Source of the DNA: Acidobacteriota bacterium | Lineage (GTDB): Bacteria; Acidobacteriota; Terriglobia; Bryobacterales; Bryobacteraceae | Length of the DNA: 64,000 nt | Assembly (NCBI GenBank): GCA_025352795.1 | Contig: JANXSF010000028.1 | Coordinates: forward strand, 1 to 64,000 | Direction of reading: 5' to 3' | Shown: positions 8,432 to 18,800 of the stretch, piece by piece | Position numbering within the stretch: the stretch's first letter is position 1 | Layout: the number at the start of each line of letters is the position of its first letter | Notes under the pieces: model-generated | The model's database searches: none | What the model was told of the DNA's origin: nothing | Seen by the model: only the letters and a program-made list of their open reading frames with translations | Translations under genes and position numbers: made by a program

Positions 8432-9270
8432 GGACCCCATATAGTTTCAGTGTCTTGCGATATATCCACGATCCTGTGACACAGGAGTTCGTAAACATTG
8501 GCGTTGCCGTATACTGCCAGCAAGCTGGATTTCTTCGTGCCATTTGCACTACTAACTATGGGCGAATCCGGGTCACGTTTACGAAGATCGACGGTAACCG
8601 CTTCCGCCAACTTACGCGATATATCCAAGAACAGGTAAACGCGGTTGGCGAAAACCTTGCCGGAGAACTTCCGTTTGAGACAGGCAAAACCATTGAACAA
8701 CTTCTTGCAAGAGTTCTTCCACCTGACGACAGTACGATTCAATTCTCTAAACCAGCCGGAGTCGGTATTGCGCACGATCTTGAAAAGACTTTGAACGAAC
8801 TCTTTGACCGATATGTGCAACAGTACATAACTCCTTCGGATGCGTCGAGGAGAAGAGATGAAGATGTATGGAAGGTGTTTAAGGGACCACTTGAAAAGAG
8901 ACATCTCACTGAATATTTGAAGCCCAAACGAATCGTGGCCTCCAGCTACGACTATGAGTTTGATCAGGCCTGGAAAAATGAGGTTTGGCACGTGTACGAG
9001 CCAGTATCATTCGACATGGTTGATGCTGGATCAATTCTGGACAAGGCTAACCGTTGGGTCGGCCGTGCCACTAGTCTCAATGATAGTAGCGAAAACTTCA
9101 AGATTCACATGCTGTTGGGAGAACCGCAAGATGAGCGTCTGCAAAGCACATTCATTAAAGCCCAGAATATTCTGAACAAAATGCCCGGCCAGATAGAATT
9201 TATTGGAGAACGGGACGCCGAGGCATTTGCTGAAAAACTTGAATCGGAAGTTAAAGCCCATGGGCGATGA
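8428..9270 (+). CDS. DUF3037 domain protein, partner of HipA-like kinase
   Basis: 280 residues, no signal peptide or membrane segment. The N-terminal SFSVLRYIHDPVTQEFVNIGVAVY (residues about 6-28) is the typical DUF3037 opening, a predicted alpha/beta domain of unknown function. The rest is mostly helical with many charged residues. It overlaps the kinase stop by 4 nt. DUF3037 genes are recurrent neighbours of HipA-like kinase genes, so the two probably act together; whether as toxin-antitoxin, defence or signalling module is not known. Confidence 0.75.
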   Translation: MRTPYSFSVLRYIHDPVTQEFVNIGVAVYCQQAGFLRAICTTNYGRIRVTFTKIDGNRFRQLTRYIQEQVNAVGENLAGELPFETGKTIEQLLARVLPPDDSTIQFSKPAGVGIAHDLEKTLNELFDRYVQQYITPSDASRRRDEDVWKVFKGPLEKRHLTEYLKPKRIVASSYDYEFDQAWKNEVWHVYEPVSFDMVDAGSILDKANRWVGRATSLNDSSENFKIHMLLGEPQDERLQSTFIKAQNILNKMPGQIEFIGERDAEAFAEKLESEVKAHGR

Positions 9271-9501
9271 ATTGAAGCTAACTGTAAGTGACATCCAATC
9301 TCCAACAACGAGTCACAGTCGATTGGTCATAATCTAATATTCATCAGTCAATGCAAAATATGTGCGTTTCACAGTACTTTTAGCCACTTTCGGCAAACCT
9401 ACAGCGGGTGTCTGTTACTTACTTGAGAAAGTGCCTTTACAGCGGATGTTACACTGAACCATAACTAATTCAAACTAAGAAAACACCTACCGGCTGCCAA
9501 A

Positions 9502-10338
9502 TCAGAAGCTCGGGGACTTTACGCAACGCACGCACGATTTACCCAAGACATAATCTGTCCTCTGTTCCTGTGGCGACAGGACTGCTCGACAGTTGAAGCA
9601 TTCTACGTGACCAGCTTCGTTTAATTCCGGGGTTAATGCCACGCGACGGTCGAACACGAAGCAGTTTCCGTTATAGTGCGCGCCGCCAACTTCTTCGAAA
9701 TATTTAAGAATGCCGCCATCCAGTTGATACACGTTCTGAAAGCCATGCTCCTGCATGTAAAGTACCGCTTTTTCACAACGAATACCGCCTGTGCAGAAGG
9801 TGACAACAGTCTTATTGCGCAGGTCGTCTTCAAGCGCCCTCACGCGTTCCGGAAATCGGCCAAAAGATTTAATGCCTGGGTCTAGCGCACCGTCAAAAGT
9901 GCCGATGCTTACCTCAAATCCATTACGAGTGTCCAGCAACGCCACGGCACGACCGCTATCGTCATGACCCGCATCCAGCCAACGTTTTAGGTCAGTAGGT
10001 CGGACAGCCGGAGCGCGCTCCCCGATGGGGCGGACCTGGGGCTGGTGCATGGTGATGATTTCTTTTTTCAGCTTCACCAGCATGCGGTTAAAGGGTTGAT
10101 GATCGGACCAGCTTTCTTTGGGATGCAGATCGGCGAACCGGGCATCGGTTTTCAACCACTCGACCCAGGTGTTGAGCTTTTCCGGCTCTCCGGCCAGAAA
10201 CAGATTGATGCCTTCAGGAGCCAGCAGAATGGTGCCCTTCAGCCCGGCTTCCACGCAGGCAAGTCGCAGATGTACGCGCAGCTCAGCCAAGTGGTCGAGC
10301 TCAACAAAGCGGTAAGCTGAGATGTTCAAAAACTCCAT
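9502..10338 (-). CDS. trhO: tRNA uridine(34) hydroxylase, rhodanese family
   Basis: 278 residues from ATG 10338 (MEFLNISAYRFVEL); the frame stays open to 10455 but the family start is here. An N-terminal acylphosphatase-like domain (GLKGTILLAPEGINLFLAG) is followed by a rhodanese domain with catalytic Cys in FCTGGIRCEKA, then a C-terminal cysteine-rich tail (HVECFNCRAV ... CVRCVK). This is the YceA/TrhO layout. The enzyme hydroxylates wobble uridine to 5-hydroxyuridine, the first step to cmo5U/mcmo5U in tRNA. Confidence 0.93.
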   Translation of the reverse strand: MEFLNISAYRFVELDHLAELRVHLRLACVEAGLKGTILLAPEGINLFLAGEPEKLNTWVEWLKTDARFADLHPKESWSDHQPFNRMLVKLKKEIITMHQPQVRPIGERAPAVRPTDLKRWLDAGHDDSGRAVALLDTRNGFEVSIGTFDGALDPGIKSFGRFPERVRALEDDLRNKTVVTFCTGGIRCEKAVLYMQEHGFQNVYQLDGGILKYFEEVGGAHYNGNCFVFDRRVALTPELNEAGHVECFNCRAVLSPQEQRTDYVLGKSCVRCVKSPSF

Positions 10339-10537
10339 TGCAGGCTCTATTATGACGCCTGAATTGCGGTTCTGCTTAGCCAACTGCGTCAATTGACCAT
10401 AGGTGGTTATTCGTAAACGCTCCTGGCGCTCTTTACCGCGGAGCAGTATTTGCATTTACCTTGGGAATGGGAACACAAATTCAATGGATTCCATGAAGTC
10501 CGTCGGTTGGCAGCCTACGTGCTCCCATTTTAGGGTG

Positions 10538-11272
10538 ATGCCGCGTTGCTTACTCCAATTCGCATTGCTGACGATACTGAGCACGGCCCTATTTGCGGGG
10601 CAGGATTCCGTTCCTTTGACCGCCGAAGCAGTTCTTACGAAATTGGCGGCTATGGAGTCTGCCCGCAACAAGAGGCTGCCTTCTTACAAAGTTATTCGCG
10701 AGTATCATTTAGAACTGGAATCGCGGGGTAAGTCGGTAATTTCTACGGCGGAAATTGAATATCGGCAACACAACGGCAAGACCTACCGCATTCTGAACGA
10801 AGAAGGGGCAGATGGCCTGTTTCGGCGAGCTTTGCACAAAGTGATGCAGGCCGAAGTGAAAGCCGTTCAATCAGAAAGCGAAGTGGAGGTTGGTCCAAAG
10901 AACTATTCCGCTACTATTCTGGGTAAAGAAATCAAGGATGGCAGGGAATGTTATCTTCTGTCCATTGTTCCGAAACGCAACAGCAAATTTCTGTTGAAGG
11001 GAAAGGCCTGGATCGACATAGGCGAATTCGGATTGGTCCGGATGGAAGGCTATCCCACAGAAAGTTTATCTTTCTGGGTTGGCAAGCCATACATAGTCCA
11101 AACGTTTGAAAACGTTGGCGGACACTTCCTGATGCGCAGCAACAAGTCGCTGGTAGAAGCCAAAATTGTGGGTCATCTTGAACTGACAATCAGTTCCAAA
11201 AACTATACGCTGAAACCCGGCGAACCGGTGCAGCGGACCGCCGAGCTGAGTAAGTTTGAGAAGTCAAAGTAA
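10538..11272 (+). CDS. Secreted LolA-like outer-membrane lipoprotein-sorting family protein
   Basis: 244 residues from ATG 10538, with signal peptide MPRCLLQFALLTILSTALFAG; upstream codons in the same frame overlap trhO and are unlikely to be used. The mature protein starts with a helix (LTAEAVLTKLAAMESARNKRL), followed by alternating beta strands (ISTAEIEYRQHNGKTYRIL, CYLLSIVPKRNSKFLLKGKAWID, FGLVRMEGYPTES). This half-barrel layout is that of LolA/LppX-fold proteins common in Acidobacteriota. It probably acts in the periplasm, binding a hydrophobic ligand; that is inference. It ends tail-to-tail with the VOC gene without a gap. Confidence 0.65.
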   Translation: MPRCLLQFALLTILSTALFAGQDSVPLTAEAVLTKLAAMESARNKRLPSYKVIREYHLELESRGKSVISTAEIEYRQHNGKTYRILNEEGADGLFRRALHKVMQAEVKAVQSESEVEVGPKNYSATILGKEIKDGRECYLLSIVPKRNSKFLLKGKAWIDIGEFGLVRMEGYPTESLSFWVGKPYIVQTFENVGGHFLMRSNKSLVEAKIVGHLELTISSKNYTLKPGEPVQRTAELSKFEKSK

Positions 11273-12061
11273 CTATTGAGCCACAGTTAACGCAGTTCCC
11301 AACCCTTCCGTTAGTTCTACGTAAGTGCCCCATGGGTCAGTAAAAAAGGCGATAGCAATTCCTAGAGATGGCACTTTACGATACGGCACATCGAACTTTA
11401 CGCCGGCAGATTCCATCTTTTTGGCAAAGGCTTCCAGGCCTTTCACTTCAAAGCCAATGTGATCCATGAATCGACCCTTAGTTGGCTCTACCTTGGTATC
11501 CGATTTAGAGAACGAAAGATCCGCACCAGGGATGTCTGCCTTTTCAAACTTGCCACGCACACCTGGAATTGCGCCGAACATTTTCACGTACCAAGCCTTG
11601 GTATCTTCCACCGATTCCGTATACCAGTGAATGTGATGATGGGCAATGGGGGCCTGCATTTTTGTGTTTTCGCTGAGTTCCACTTTCACGTTATCCGGTG
11701 ACATAACAAACACTTGGCGAGTGGCCATATCCACTCTTGGCATGGCGAAACCGCCCGACTTGCATTTTTCGATGTAGGTGTCAAGATTCTTCACCGCAAA
11801 GCCCAGATGGTTAATAGAAGAACCCTCGGTACCGCCTTTCGCCTCGCCTTTTTGCACGATTACGATGACGCCAGGGAAAGTATAGACTTCAAGCTGGCCT
11901 AATTTGCCCACACTTGCACCCAGCGTATCCACCCAGAATTTTCTGTTGGCGGCCACATCACTTGTTTTCAGATGCAAATGACCCATGCCGACCCCCGTGG
12001 AGTTTGGTTCCGGCAATTGTGCCATTAGCGGCAGCAGGAAGGTGAAAGTAAGGAATTTCAT
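11273..12061 (-). CDS. Secreted protein with two VOC (glyoxalase-fold) domains
   Basis: 262 residues from ATG 12061, with a short signal peptide (MKFLTFTFLLPLMA). Two vicinal-oxygen-chelate modules follow: GMGHLHLKTSDVAANRKFWVDTLG to VKVELSEN, and HHHIHWYTESVEDTKAWYVKMFG to WGTYVELTEG. Likely metal ligands are the His residues opening each module and the Glu near each end (KVELSE, YVELTE). The fold covers glyoxalases, extradiol dioxygenases and resistance proteins; the reaction is unknown. Export of a VOC protein is unusual outside this phylum. Confidence 0.8.
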   Translation of the reverse strand: MKFLTFTFLLPLMAQLPEPNSTGVGMGHLHLKTSDVAANRKFWVDTLGASVGKLGQLEVYTFPGVIVIVQKGEAKGGTEGSSINHLGFAVKNLDTYIEKCKSGGFAMPRVDMATRQVFVMSPDNVKVELSENTKMQAPIAHHHIHWYTESVEDTKAWYVKMFGAIPGVRGKFEKADIPGADLSFSKSDTKVEPTKGRFMDHIGFEVKGLEAFAKKMESAGVKFDVPYRKVPSLGIAIAFFTDPWGTYVELTEGLGTALTVAQ

Positions 12062-12192
12062 GTCGAACCACAATACCAATTTTCTACGGAATAAGCTGGC
12101 AGAGACAACTGATATGTCAGTATGGTAACATCCAACCATTAAGTTTTACGTAATTTACAAAATCAGTTGTATAGCTGGACTCAAGAGACAGG

Positions 12193-12198
12193 TATAAT
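12193..12198 (+). promoter_or_regulatory. Candidate -10 box for the receptor gene
   Basis: A perfect TATAAT lies 51 nt before the chosen start of the TonB-dependent receptor at 12249. No good -35 at standard spacing was seen. Confidence 0.3.
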
Positions 12199-12248
12199 TA
12201 CACATCGAATATTGAAGTGGGTTTACAGGCGTGAATAAGGGGATCTGT

Positions 12249-15200
12249 ATGGAAAAGAGTTTAGGGTTGTTGCTTTTGCTTGCGGGCGTGCTGTCTGCAC
12301 AGGAATTCCGCGCGACGATTAGCGGTCGCGTCACCGACGTGCAAAACGCTGCCATGGTGGGCGTTAAAGTCACGGCCATCCAAATTGGCACCGAAGCAAA
12401 GGTGGAAACTGTTTCTGGAACGGACGGCAACTACACACTTCCATTTCTACAACCGGCCACCTACCGACTTTCTGCTGAACTGGCGGGCTTCAAGCGATAC
12501 GTGCGGGAAATGGCTGCGGGCGCTAACGAACGGCTGGGTGTGGACATTCAAATGGAAGTGGGCGCGGTGACGGAAACCATCAACGTCACAAGCCAGGCTC
12601 CGGTGCTGGATACAGCATCAGCATCTACGGGACAGGTGATCAGTTCTGCACAAATCGAAAACATGCCGGTTTCCGGTCGCACTCCGCTTTCCTTAGCCCA
12701 ACTGGCTTTCGGCGTGGTCCCCAATACTGATCCACGCTTTACCCGACCTTTCGATAACGCCGGCCCATCCGGTTTTTCCATGGGCGGCGCTCCTGCCCAG
12801 GTGAACGAATTGTTGATTGACGGCGCGGCCGATAACACCGGCAACTTGCGCGTGGCTTACAACCCACCCATGGATGCCGTCACCGAAGTGAAGGCGGAAA
12901 GCTTTCAGGCCGATGCCGCTTACGGGCACAGCGGCGGTGGCACTGTGAACATTATCACTCGCAGTGGGAGCAATCAATTTCACGGTACGCTTTACGAGTT
13001 CAATCAGAACTCCGCTTTCAATGCCACTCCCTTTTTCACCAATAAGGCCAAGGCCAAAAAGCCGGTTAGCCGGTTCAATCAATACGGCGGGTCGTTTTCT
13101 GGTCCAGTGCTGATTCCAAAATTGTTCAATGGCAAGAACAAGGTGTTCTTCATGTTTGCTTATGAAGGCGTGCAGGATGCGTTACCTGCTCCTAGCACCA
13201 ACACCATGCCAACGACAGCGGAACGTGGGGGCGATTTTTCTTCCCTCCTTAGTGTGGGCTCCATCTATACAATTTACGATCCGCTCACGGGCGTGGCTCA
13301 GGGTGGCCGTGTGGCACGGACGCCATTTCCAGGCAATATTATTCCTGGTGGCCGCATCTCTTCCATCGCCAAGAATTATCTTCAATACTATGTGCAGCCC
13401 AATCAGCCGGGCAGCCCCAACGGCCAAGCCAATTTTCTTTCTAATACCGATGGGGAACGGAACACTTTTTACAACGTGATTGGACGCCTGGATGTGAATC
13501 TTTCCGATAAGAACCGATTCTTCTTTGCTGCTCGTAATAACTTGCGCACCGGCAATGGTGGCAATGGGTTCGGCAAAACTGTATCGGACAACCCAACAGC
13601 AACCGATGCCCTGAAGCGCATTAACTGGGGCTATACATTTGACGATGTCCACACGTTTACCCCCACCTTTCTAATGAACAGCCGCCTGAACTGGACCCGA
13701 TTCGTTGAGCCCACCCGCAACTTTTCGCTGGGTTTCGATTCCACCACGCTAGGCTTACCTGCATACTTATCCGCCGCCGCACCTCGCAAAATTCTACCTA
13801 AGATTTCGTTTTCCAGCGCGACTTCCTTCACCAACCTGGGCGATACCGGTGGTGTGGAATTTCCGTTTGACACATTCCAAATCTTTGAAACCTTTACCAA
13901 GCTTAAAGGGAAACATACTTTGAAATTCGGCATGGACCTGCGACAGATTCGGGAATCTCAGACTAGCTTTGGATTTTCCAATGGTACGTTCGTGTTCGGT
14001 AATAACTGGACCAACGGGCCGTTGGACAACTCCGCATCTGCTCCCATTGGACAGGACTTTGCTGCATTCCTTTTGGGCCTGCCCACTTCCGGCCAATTTG
14101 ATTTGAACGCCTCGCGCACCAACAAGAATCATTACTATGGCTTTTTCTTACAGGATGATTTCCGTGTTCGCTCTAATTTGACGTTGAACCTTGGCCTTCG
14201 TTTAGAAGGGGAAACCCCCACCACGGAACGTTATAACCGTTCCATTAATGGCTTCAACAATACCACCGCCAGCCCCATTTCAGCGCAGGCGATTGCTGCT
14301 TATAACGCCAACCCCATATCTGATATTGCTGCCGGTCAATTCAAAGTGAACGGTGGACCTACTTTCCCAGACTCGTCGAATCCGGCCATTTTCTCCACAC
14401 CCAAGGCGAACTTCTCTCCCCGCATCGGCTTTGCCTGGACCCCTGGCTTTGGTGGTAACAAAACGGTAATCCGCGGCGGCACCGGCATCTTCTACTTCCC
14501 ATATGGCATTGTTGGGAACCAGGCACCCGGCTTCAGCCAGAGTACGTCGCTTGTCTCAACTTTGAATGGCTATCTAACTCCAGCCGCTACGCTTGCCAAC
14601 CCATTCCCGGGCGGCATTCAAGCGCCTACCGGGTCAAGCCAAGGGCTGGGCACATTCCTCGGGAAAGGCATCACATTCTACGATCCGAAACCCGGCTATG
14701 CCTACTCCGCACGCTGGCAGATGTCGGTACAACGGGAACTGTTCCAAGGTGTTCTGTTAGAGTTGGGCTACTTGGGAAACAAGGCAAACAAAATGCCAGT
14801 TGATCACAATTTCAATGGCACTCCGCTGCAATATCTGTCTAATGCTACTTCACGAGATCAAGCCAATCTCGACCGTTTGACGGCCAATGTCCCCAATCCA
14901 TTCGCGAATCTGATTCCAGGTACGAATTTGAATGGAAGCCTGGTAGCACGCAGTCAATTGTTGCAGGCATTCCCTCAATTCACCAACGTGACAGGGCAAG
15001 CCTTCACTGACGGCTCTTCCTTTTTCCACGCCTTTGAAGCACGCCTTGAAAAGCGCCTATCTAAGGGTTGGCTGGCGATGTTGAATTTTCAAAAATCGAA
15101 ATTGATAGAGATGCGCAGTCGCTTAAACGATTTAGATCCGAAGTTGGAAAAGCGCATTGCCGCCGAAGATCGTCCCTATCGTGTGGTGGGCAGCACTACT

Positions 15201-15689
15201 TACGATCTTCCATTTGGCAAAGGCAAGACCTACTTAACCAATGTGAACCGGGTAGTGAATCAGGTTGTGGGTGGTTGGAACGTCAACATGATTTACACGC
15301 TGCAACCGGGCTCACCACTTACGTGGGGCAATGTTATTTACTATGGTGGACCGATTAATCTTGACCCGCACCATGTGGATGGCGCCTTCGATATTTCGCA
15401 GTTCAACATAGTGAGTAACCAGCAGCTTTCCTTGAATCGTCGGACGCTGCCCAGCCGTTATTCAAACTTACGACAGGACGGAGTAAATCAGGTTGATTTT
15501 TCGGTGATTAAGTCAATGCACATCACTGAAAAGTTAGCCCTCACGTATCGCTGCGAATTCTTCAACAGCACGAATCGGGCAATTTTCAATGCCCCTGATC
15601 TGTCCCCAACGTCATCGACGTTTGGCAAGATCACCGGCCAGGCAAATACCCCTCGTCGAATTCAGATGGCTTTACGGTTAGTTTTCTAA
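12249..15689 (+). CDS. Oar-type TonB-dependent receptor with carboxypeptidase-regulatory domain
   Basis: 1146 residues. The ATG at 12249 is preferred to the GTG at 12231 because AAGGGGAT lies just upstream. Signal peptide MEKSLGLLLLLAGVLSAQ; CarboxypepD_reg-like domain (ATISGRVTD ... VKVTAIQIGTEAKV ... NYTLPFLQPATYRLSAELAGF, about 20-105); plug-like region (VLDTASASTGQVISSAQIENMPV, then SGGGTVNIITRSGSNQFHG); then a long beta-barrel ending in RRIQMALRLVF with the terminal Phe typical of outer-membrane proteins. The likely role is import of a large substrate such as an oligosaccharide or peptide. No SusD partner is adjacent. Confidence 0.9.
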   Translation: MEKSLGLLLLLAGVLSAQEFRATISGRVTDVQNAAMVGVKVTAIQIGTEAKVETVSGTDGNYTLPFLQPATYRLSAELAGFKRYVREMAAGANERLGVDIQMEVGAVTETINVTSQAPVLDTASASTGQVISSAQIENMPVSGRTPLSLAQLAFGVVPNTDPRFTRPFDNAGPSGFSMGGAPAQVNELLIDGAADNTGNLRVAYNPPMDAVTEVKAESFQADAAYGHSGGGTVNIITRSGSNQFHGTLYEFNQNSAFNATPFFTNKAKAKKPVSRFNQYGGSFSGPVLIPKLFNGKNKVFFMFAYEGVQDALPAPSTNTMPTTAERGGDFSSLLSVGSIYTIYDPLTGVAQGGRVARTPFPGNIIPGGRISSIAKNYLQYYVQPNQPGSPNGQANFLSNTDGERNTFYNVIGRLDVNLSDKNRFFFAARNNLRTGNGGNGFGKTVSDNPTATDALKRINWGYTFDDVHTFTPTFLMNSRLNWTRFVEPTRNFSLGFDSTTLGLPAYLSAAAPRKILPKISFSSATSFTNLGDTGGVEFPFDTFQIFETFTKLKGKHTLKFGMDLRQIRESQTSFGFSNGTFVFGNNWTNGPLDNSASAPIGQDFAAFLLGLPTSGQFDLNASRTNKNHYYGFFLQDDFRVRSNLTLNLGLRLEGETPTTERYNRSINGFNNTTASPISAQAIAAYNANPISDIAAGQFKVNGGPTFPDSSNPAIFSTPKANFSPRIGFAWTPGFGGNKTVIRGGTGIFYFPYGIVGNQAPGFSQSTSLVSTLNGYLTPAATLANPFPGGIQAPTGSSQGLGTFLGKGITFYDPKPGYAYSARWQMSVQRELFQGVLLELGYLGNKANKMPVDHNFNGTPLQYLSNATSRDQANLDRLTANVPNPFANLIPGTNLNGSLVARSQLLQAFPQFTNVTGQAFTDGSSFFHAFEARLEKRLSKGWLAMLNFQKSKLIEMRSRLNDLDPKLEKRIAAEDRPYRVVGSTTYDLPFGKGKTYLTNVNRVVNQVVGGWNVNMIYTLQPGSPLTWGNVIYYGGPINLDPHHVDGAFDISQFNIVSNQQLSLNRRTLPSRYSNLRQDGVNQVDFSVIKSMHITEKLALTYRCEFFNSTNRAIFNAPDLSPTSSTFGKITGQANTPRRIQMALRLVF

Positions 15690-15704
15690 GTGGAATAAGC
15701 TGTT

Positions 15705-15774
15705 GTTGAAAAGACCGCCGCGGTAGGGATGTCCGTTACCGGCCGTCCCCCCGCGGTCACGGTTCGGTAACGTA
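15705..15774 (+). repeat. Dispersed intergenic palindromic repeat, copy 1
   Basis: It opens GTTGAAAAGACCG and closes GCGGTCACGGTTCGGTAACGTA, with an insert of about 34 nt. The ends pair (GACCG with CGGTC), and an inner GCCGCGG/CCGCGGT adds stem. The same opening and closing words recur at 41895-41938 with a shorter middle. Both copies lie just after a stop codon. Confidence 0.6.
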
Positions 15775-15854
15775 TCCTCGATCGTCTCCACCTTTGTGTC
15801 GCGCATTGAGAAAGTAACCAATGAAATGAGATAAATCTTTTTTCACCGAAACGG

Positions 15855-15863
15855 TATACTAAC
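15855..15863 (+). promoter_or_regulatory. TATACTAAC element 27 nt before the kinase start
   Basis: TATACTAAC occurs exactly 27 nt before the kinase ATG at 15882. The same nine bases occur exactly 27 nt before the sigma-factor ATG (18892-18900). The first six bases form a good -10 box. Confidence 0.4.
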
Positions 15864-15881
15864 TTCCTCAGGCAAACTTCG

Positions 15882-18800
15882 ATGACAACTGGGCGTTGGC
15901 AACAAATTAAAGCCATATTCGACGACGCTGTGGAATGTGACCCTTCCTTACGTGCTGCCTTTGTCCGCAAACAATGCGAGGATGACGAAGAACTACTGCG
16001 CGAAGTGGAATCGCTTCTGGCCGCCGATAACGCCACCGTCGCAGCAGTTCTGCAGTCCAGCATCATCACCCAAACAAAACTTGTTTTTAAGGATCGATAC
16101 GAAATTCAAAAAGAGCTGGGCCGTGGCGGCATGAGTATTGTCTACCTGGCTGCGGACCGCCAACTGCTTTCGAAGAACGTTGTCATCAAAGTGCTGCTGG
16201 AGGAAACCAGTCAGGATCCATGGATGCAGCAAAAGTTCATGCAGGAAATGGAAGCCTTAGCGCGCATTGATCATCCTGGCGTGGTGGGCGTGCTGGATTC
16301 AGGGTTGACCGTTGGCGGCCAGCAGTTTCTGGTTATGCAGTATGTTGAGGGATCAACCTTGCGCACTGCCATTACGCCCGGCGGAATGAGCCCTATTCGC
16401 GCAGCAGGCATCATTCGACAAATCGGATCGGCGCTGGCGGCTGTGCATGAAAAAGGGGTTTGGCATCGTGATCTGAAGCCGGAAAATATTATGCTGCAGC
16501 GGCTAAGTGGGGAAGATCACGTCAAGCTAATCGACTTTGGTATTGCTGGGATTCAGAACTCGCAATTTCGTGGTAAGTCAACGAAAGTGGCCGGTAGTTT
16601 GCGTTACATGGCACCAGAGCAGTTCGCGGGGCAAGCTTGCGCCGCCAGCGACACTTACGCACTGGCTGTGATAGCTCACGAATTACTGACCGGTGCGCTT
16701 CCCAAACCGCAGGACGAAAGTGCTTCCGATTTGCGCCCGCATCCTCTTCCAGAAGCCGTGGAACAATCCATGCGTAAGGCGTTGCAATTCCGCCCTGAGC
16801 TTCGTCACGGCGAATCAAGAGAATTCAGCGAAGAGCTGTATCAGGTCCTCACCGGTGACAAATCATCCCGCCGTTTAATTCACCCAGGCGAAGCGGAAAT
16901 GGCCCATGTTTTATTCGGCGCATTGGAAGGTGCCGGACCAGGCGAGCTGCAGCAAATCGTCCATAATTCTTCACAGTTCCGCACTGCAGAGCAGATGGGT
17001 GACATGGTCAGCGTGTCCACCAGCAGCGGTATGGCTATGGCTTTCTTTGGCGATCCAGCGGCCCCTGCTCGTTGCGCATTGGAATTGGCTGCCAGTGTAA
17101 AACTGAAATCGTATTTAAGATTACGCATGGGCATTCACACCGGCCCAGTGTTCCGCGCGACTGACGGAAATAGTGATGCGGACTTGGCCAGCGGCGGTAT
17201 CGCCATGGCTCAACAAGTGATGGATTGCGGTGATGCCGGGCATATTTTAATGTCGAAAAGTGTGGCTGATGTGTTGTGTCAATTAAGCCAATGGTCGCCC
17301 TACGTCACAGACCTTGGGGAATGCACCACCAAGCAAGGTGTGAAGGTGCACCTGTGCAGTTTAGCCACCCCACAGGCAGGCAATTCCACTCGCCCTTTGA
17401 AACTAGAAGCCAGTAAAAAGGTGGGTTCGAAGGCCATCACAACGGTTTTGGCATTACTTATGGTTGGGTTCCTGGCGCTGGCTTTTTGGCTCGGTCGAAT
17501 GGGCATAAAATCGCAATCTACGCAGGAACAGCCTTCCATCGCCGTACTACCGTTCCTCGATCTGAGCCCTGAAAAAGATCAGCTATATTTTTCTGACGGC
17601 ATTACTGAAGAGCTGTTAGATGCCCTCACCAGGATTCCAGGTCTGCGTGTCGCAGCAAGGTCAGCGGCCTTTCGCTTTCGTGACAATAGTGAAAACGTCG
17701 GCGTGATCGGTAAGCAGTTGAATGTATCCACGGTCCTTATGGGAAGCGTACGTAAGCAGGGCAATCGTACACGCATAACAACGGAATTAGTGAAGACAGC
17801 AGATGGGTTCCATCTGTGGTCGAATTCGTTTGAACGCGACATGGGCGATGTCTTCGCCGTGCAGGAAGAAATTGCCCGCGCCGTGATCACCGCATTGAAA
17901 ATAACACTGGGAGAAAAGTGGATCGCTCCTACCGTCAAAACAACCAACGTCAATGCCCACAACGCCTATTTACAAGGTAGAAGATTACTTTGGCTTGGCG
18001 ATAAGTCGAATATTGAAAAGGCGATTTTATCCTTAAAACTGGCTATCCAGTTGGACCCCAATTATGCACCGTCCTGGTTACAACTGGGCGAAGCACACAA
18101 CGTCCAAACGTCCCGCGGTTATTTGCCTGCCGATATAGGCGGCCCTCTGGCCCGCGGCGAAATTGAGCGTGCTTTAACCTTGGACCCAGATTTGGCCGAT
18201 GCCCACACCGCCATGGGCAGGCTGAAGATGCTCAACGATTTGGATTGGCTGGGTGCAGCAGCCTACTTCAGACGGTCACGGCAATTGGCTCCGGGGAAAT
18301 CCTCCGCCATCAGTCAGAGCGCAAACCTGGCCCGCACCTTGGGTCACTTTGATGAGTCGGTTGCGTTAAGCCGCCAGTACATTGCCGCGGACCCGTTGAG
18401 CCCCGGTGGCTTCCACAATGCTGGATTAAGTTTCTATTCCGCAGGCTTGCTTGCCGAAGCCGTTGTAGCGTTCAAGAAGGCATTGGAACTTGCACCTGCC
18501 AAAGAGGTCACCCATGCTTCCTTGGCGGAAGTCTACCTGGCCCAGGGCCGTCTGCAAGAGGCGTTGGACGAAGCACGCGCAGAAAAGAATGTGGCTCTCA
18601 GCCTGTGGGCCCAAGCGTTGGCGCAATATGCTTTGCGACGAAATGCAGAATCTGACTTGGCACTGAAGACGTTGATTGAACAATATTCTAAGGAAGCGCC
18701 ATTTGAAATCGCCGAAGTCCACGCATTTCGTCAGGATAAGGATCAGGCGTTTGATTGGTTGGAAAAAGCCTACGCGGCGCATGATTCCGGCCTGACTCAA

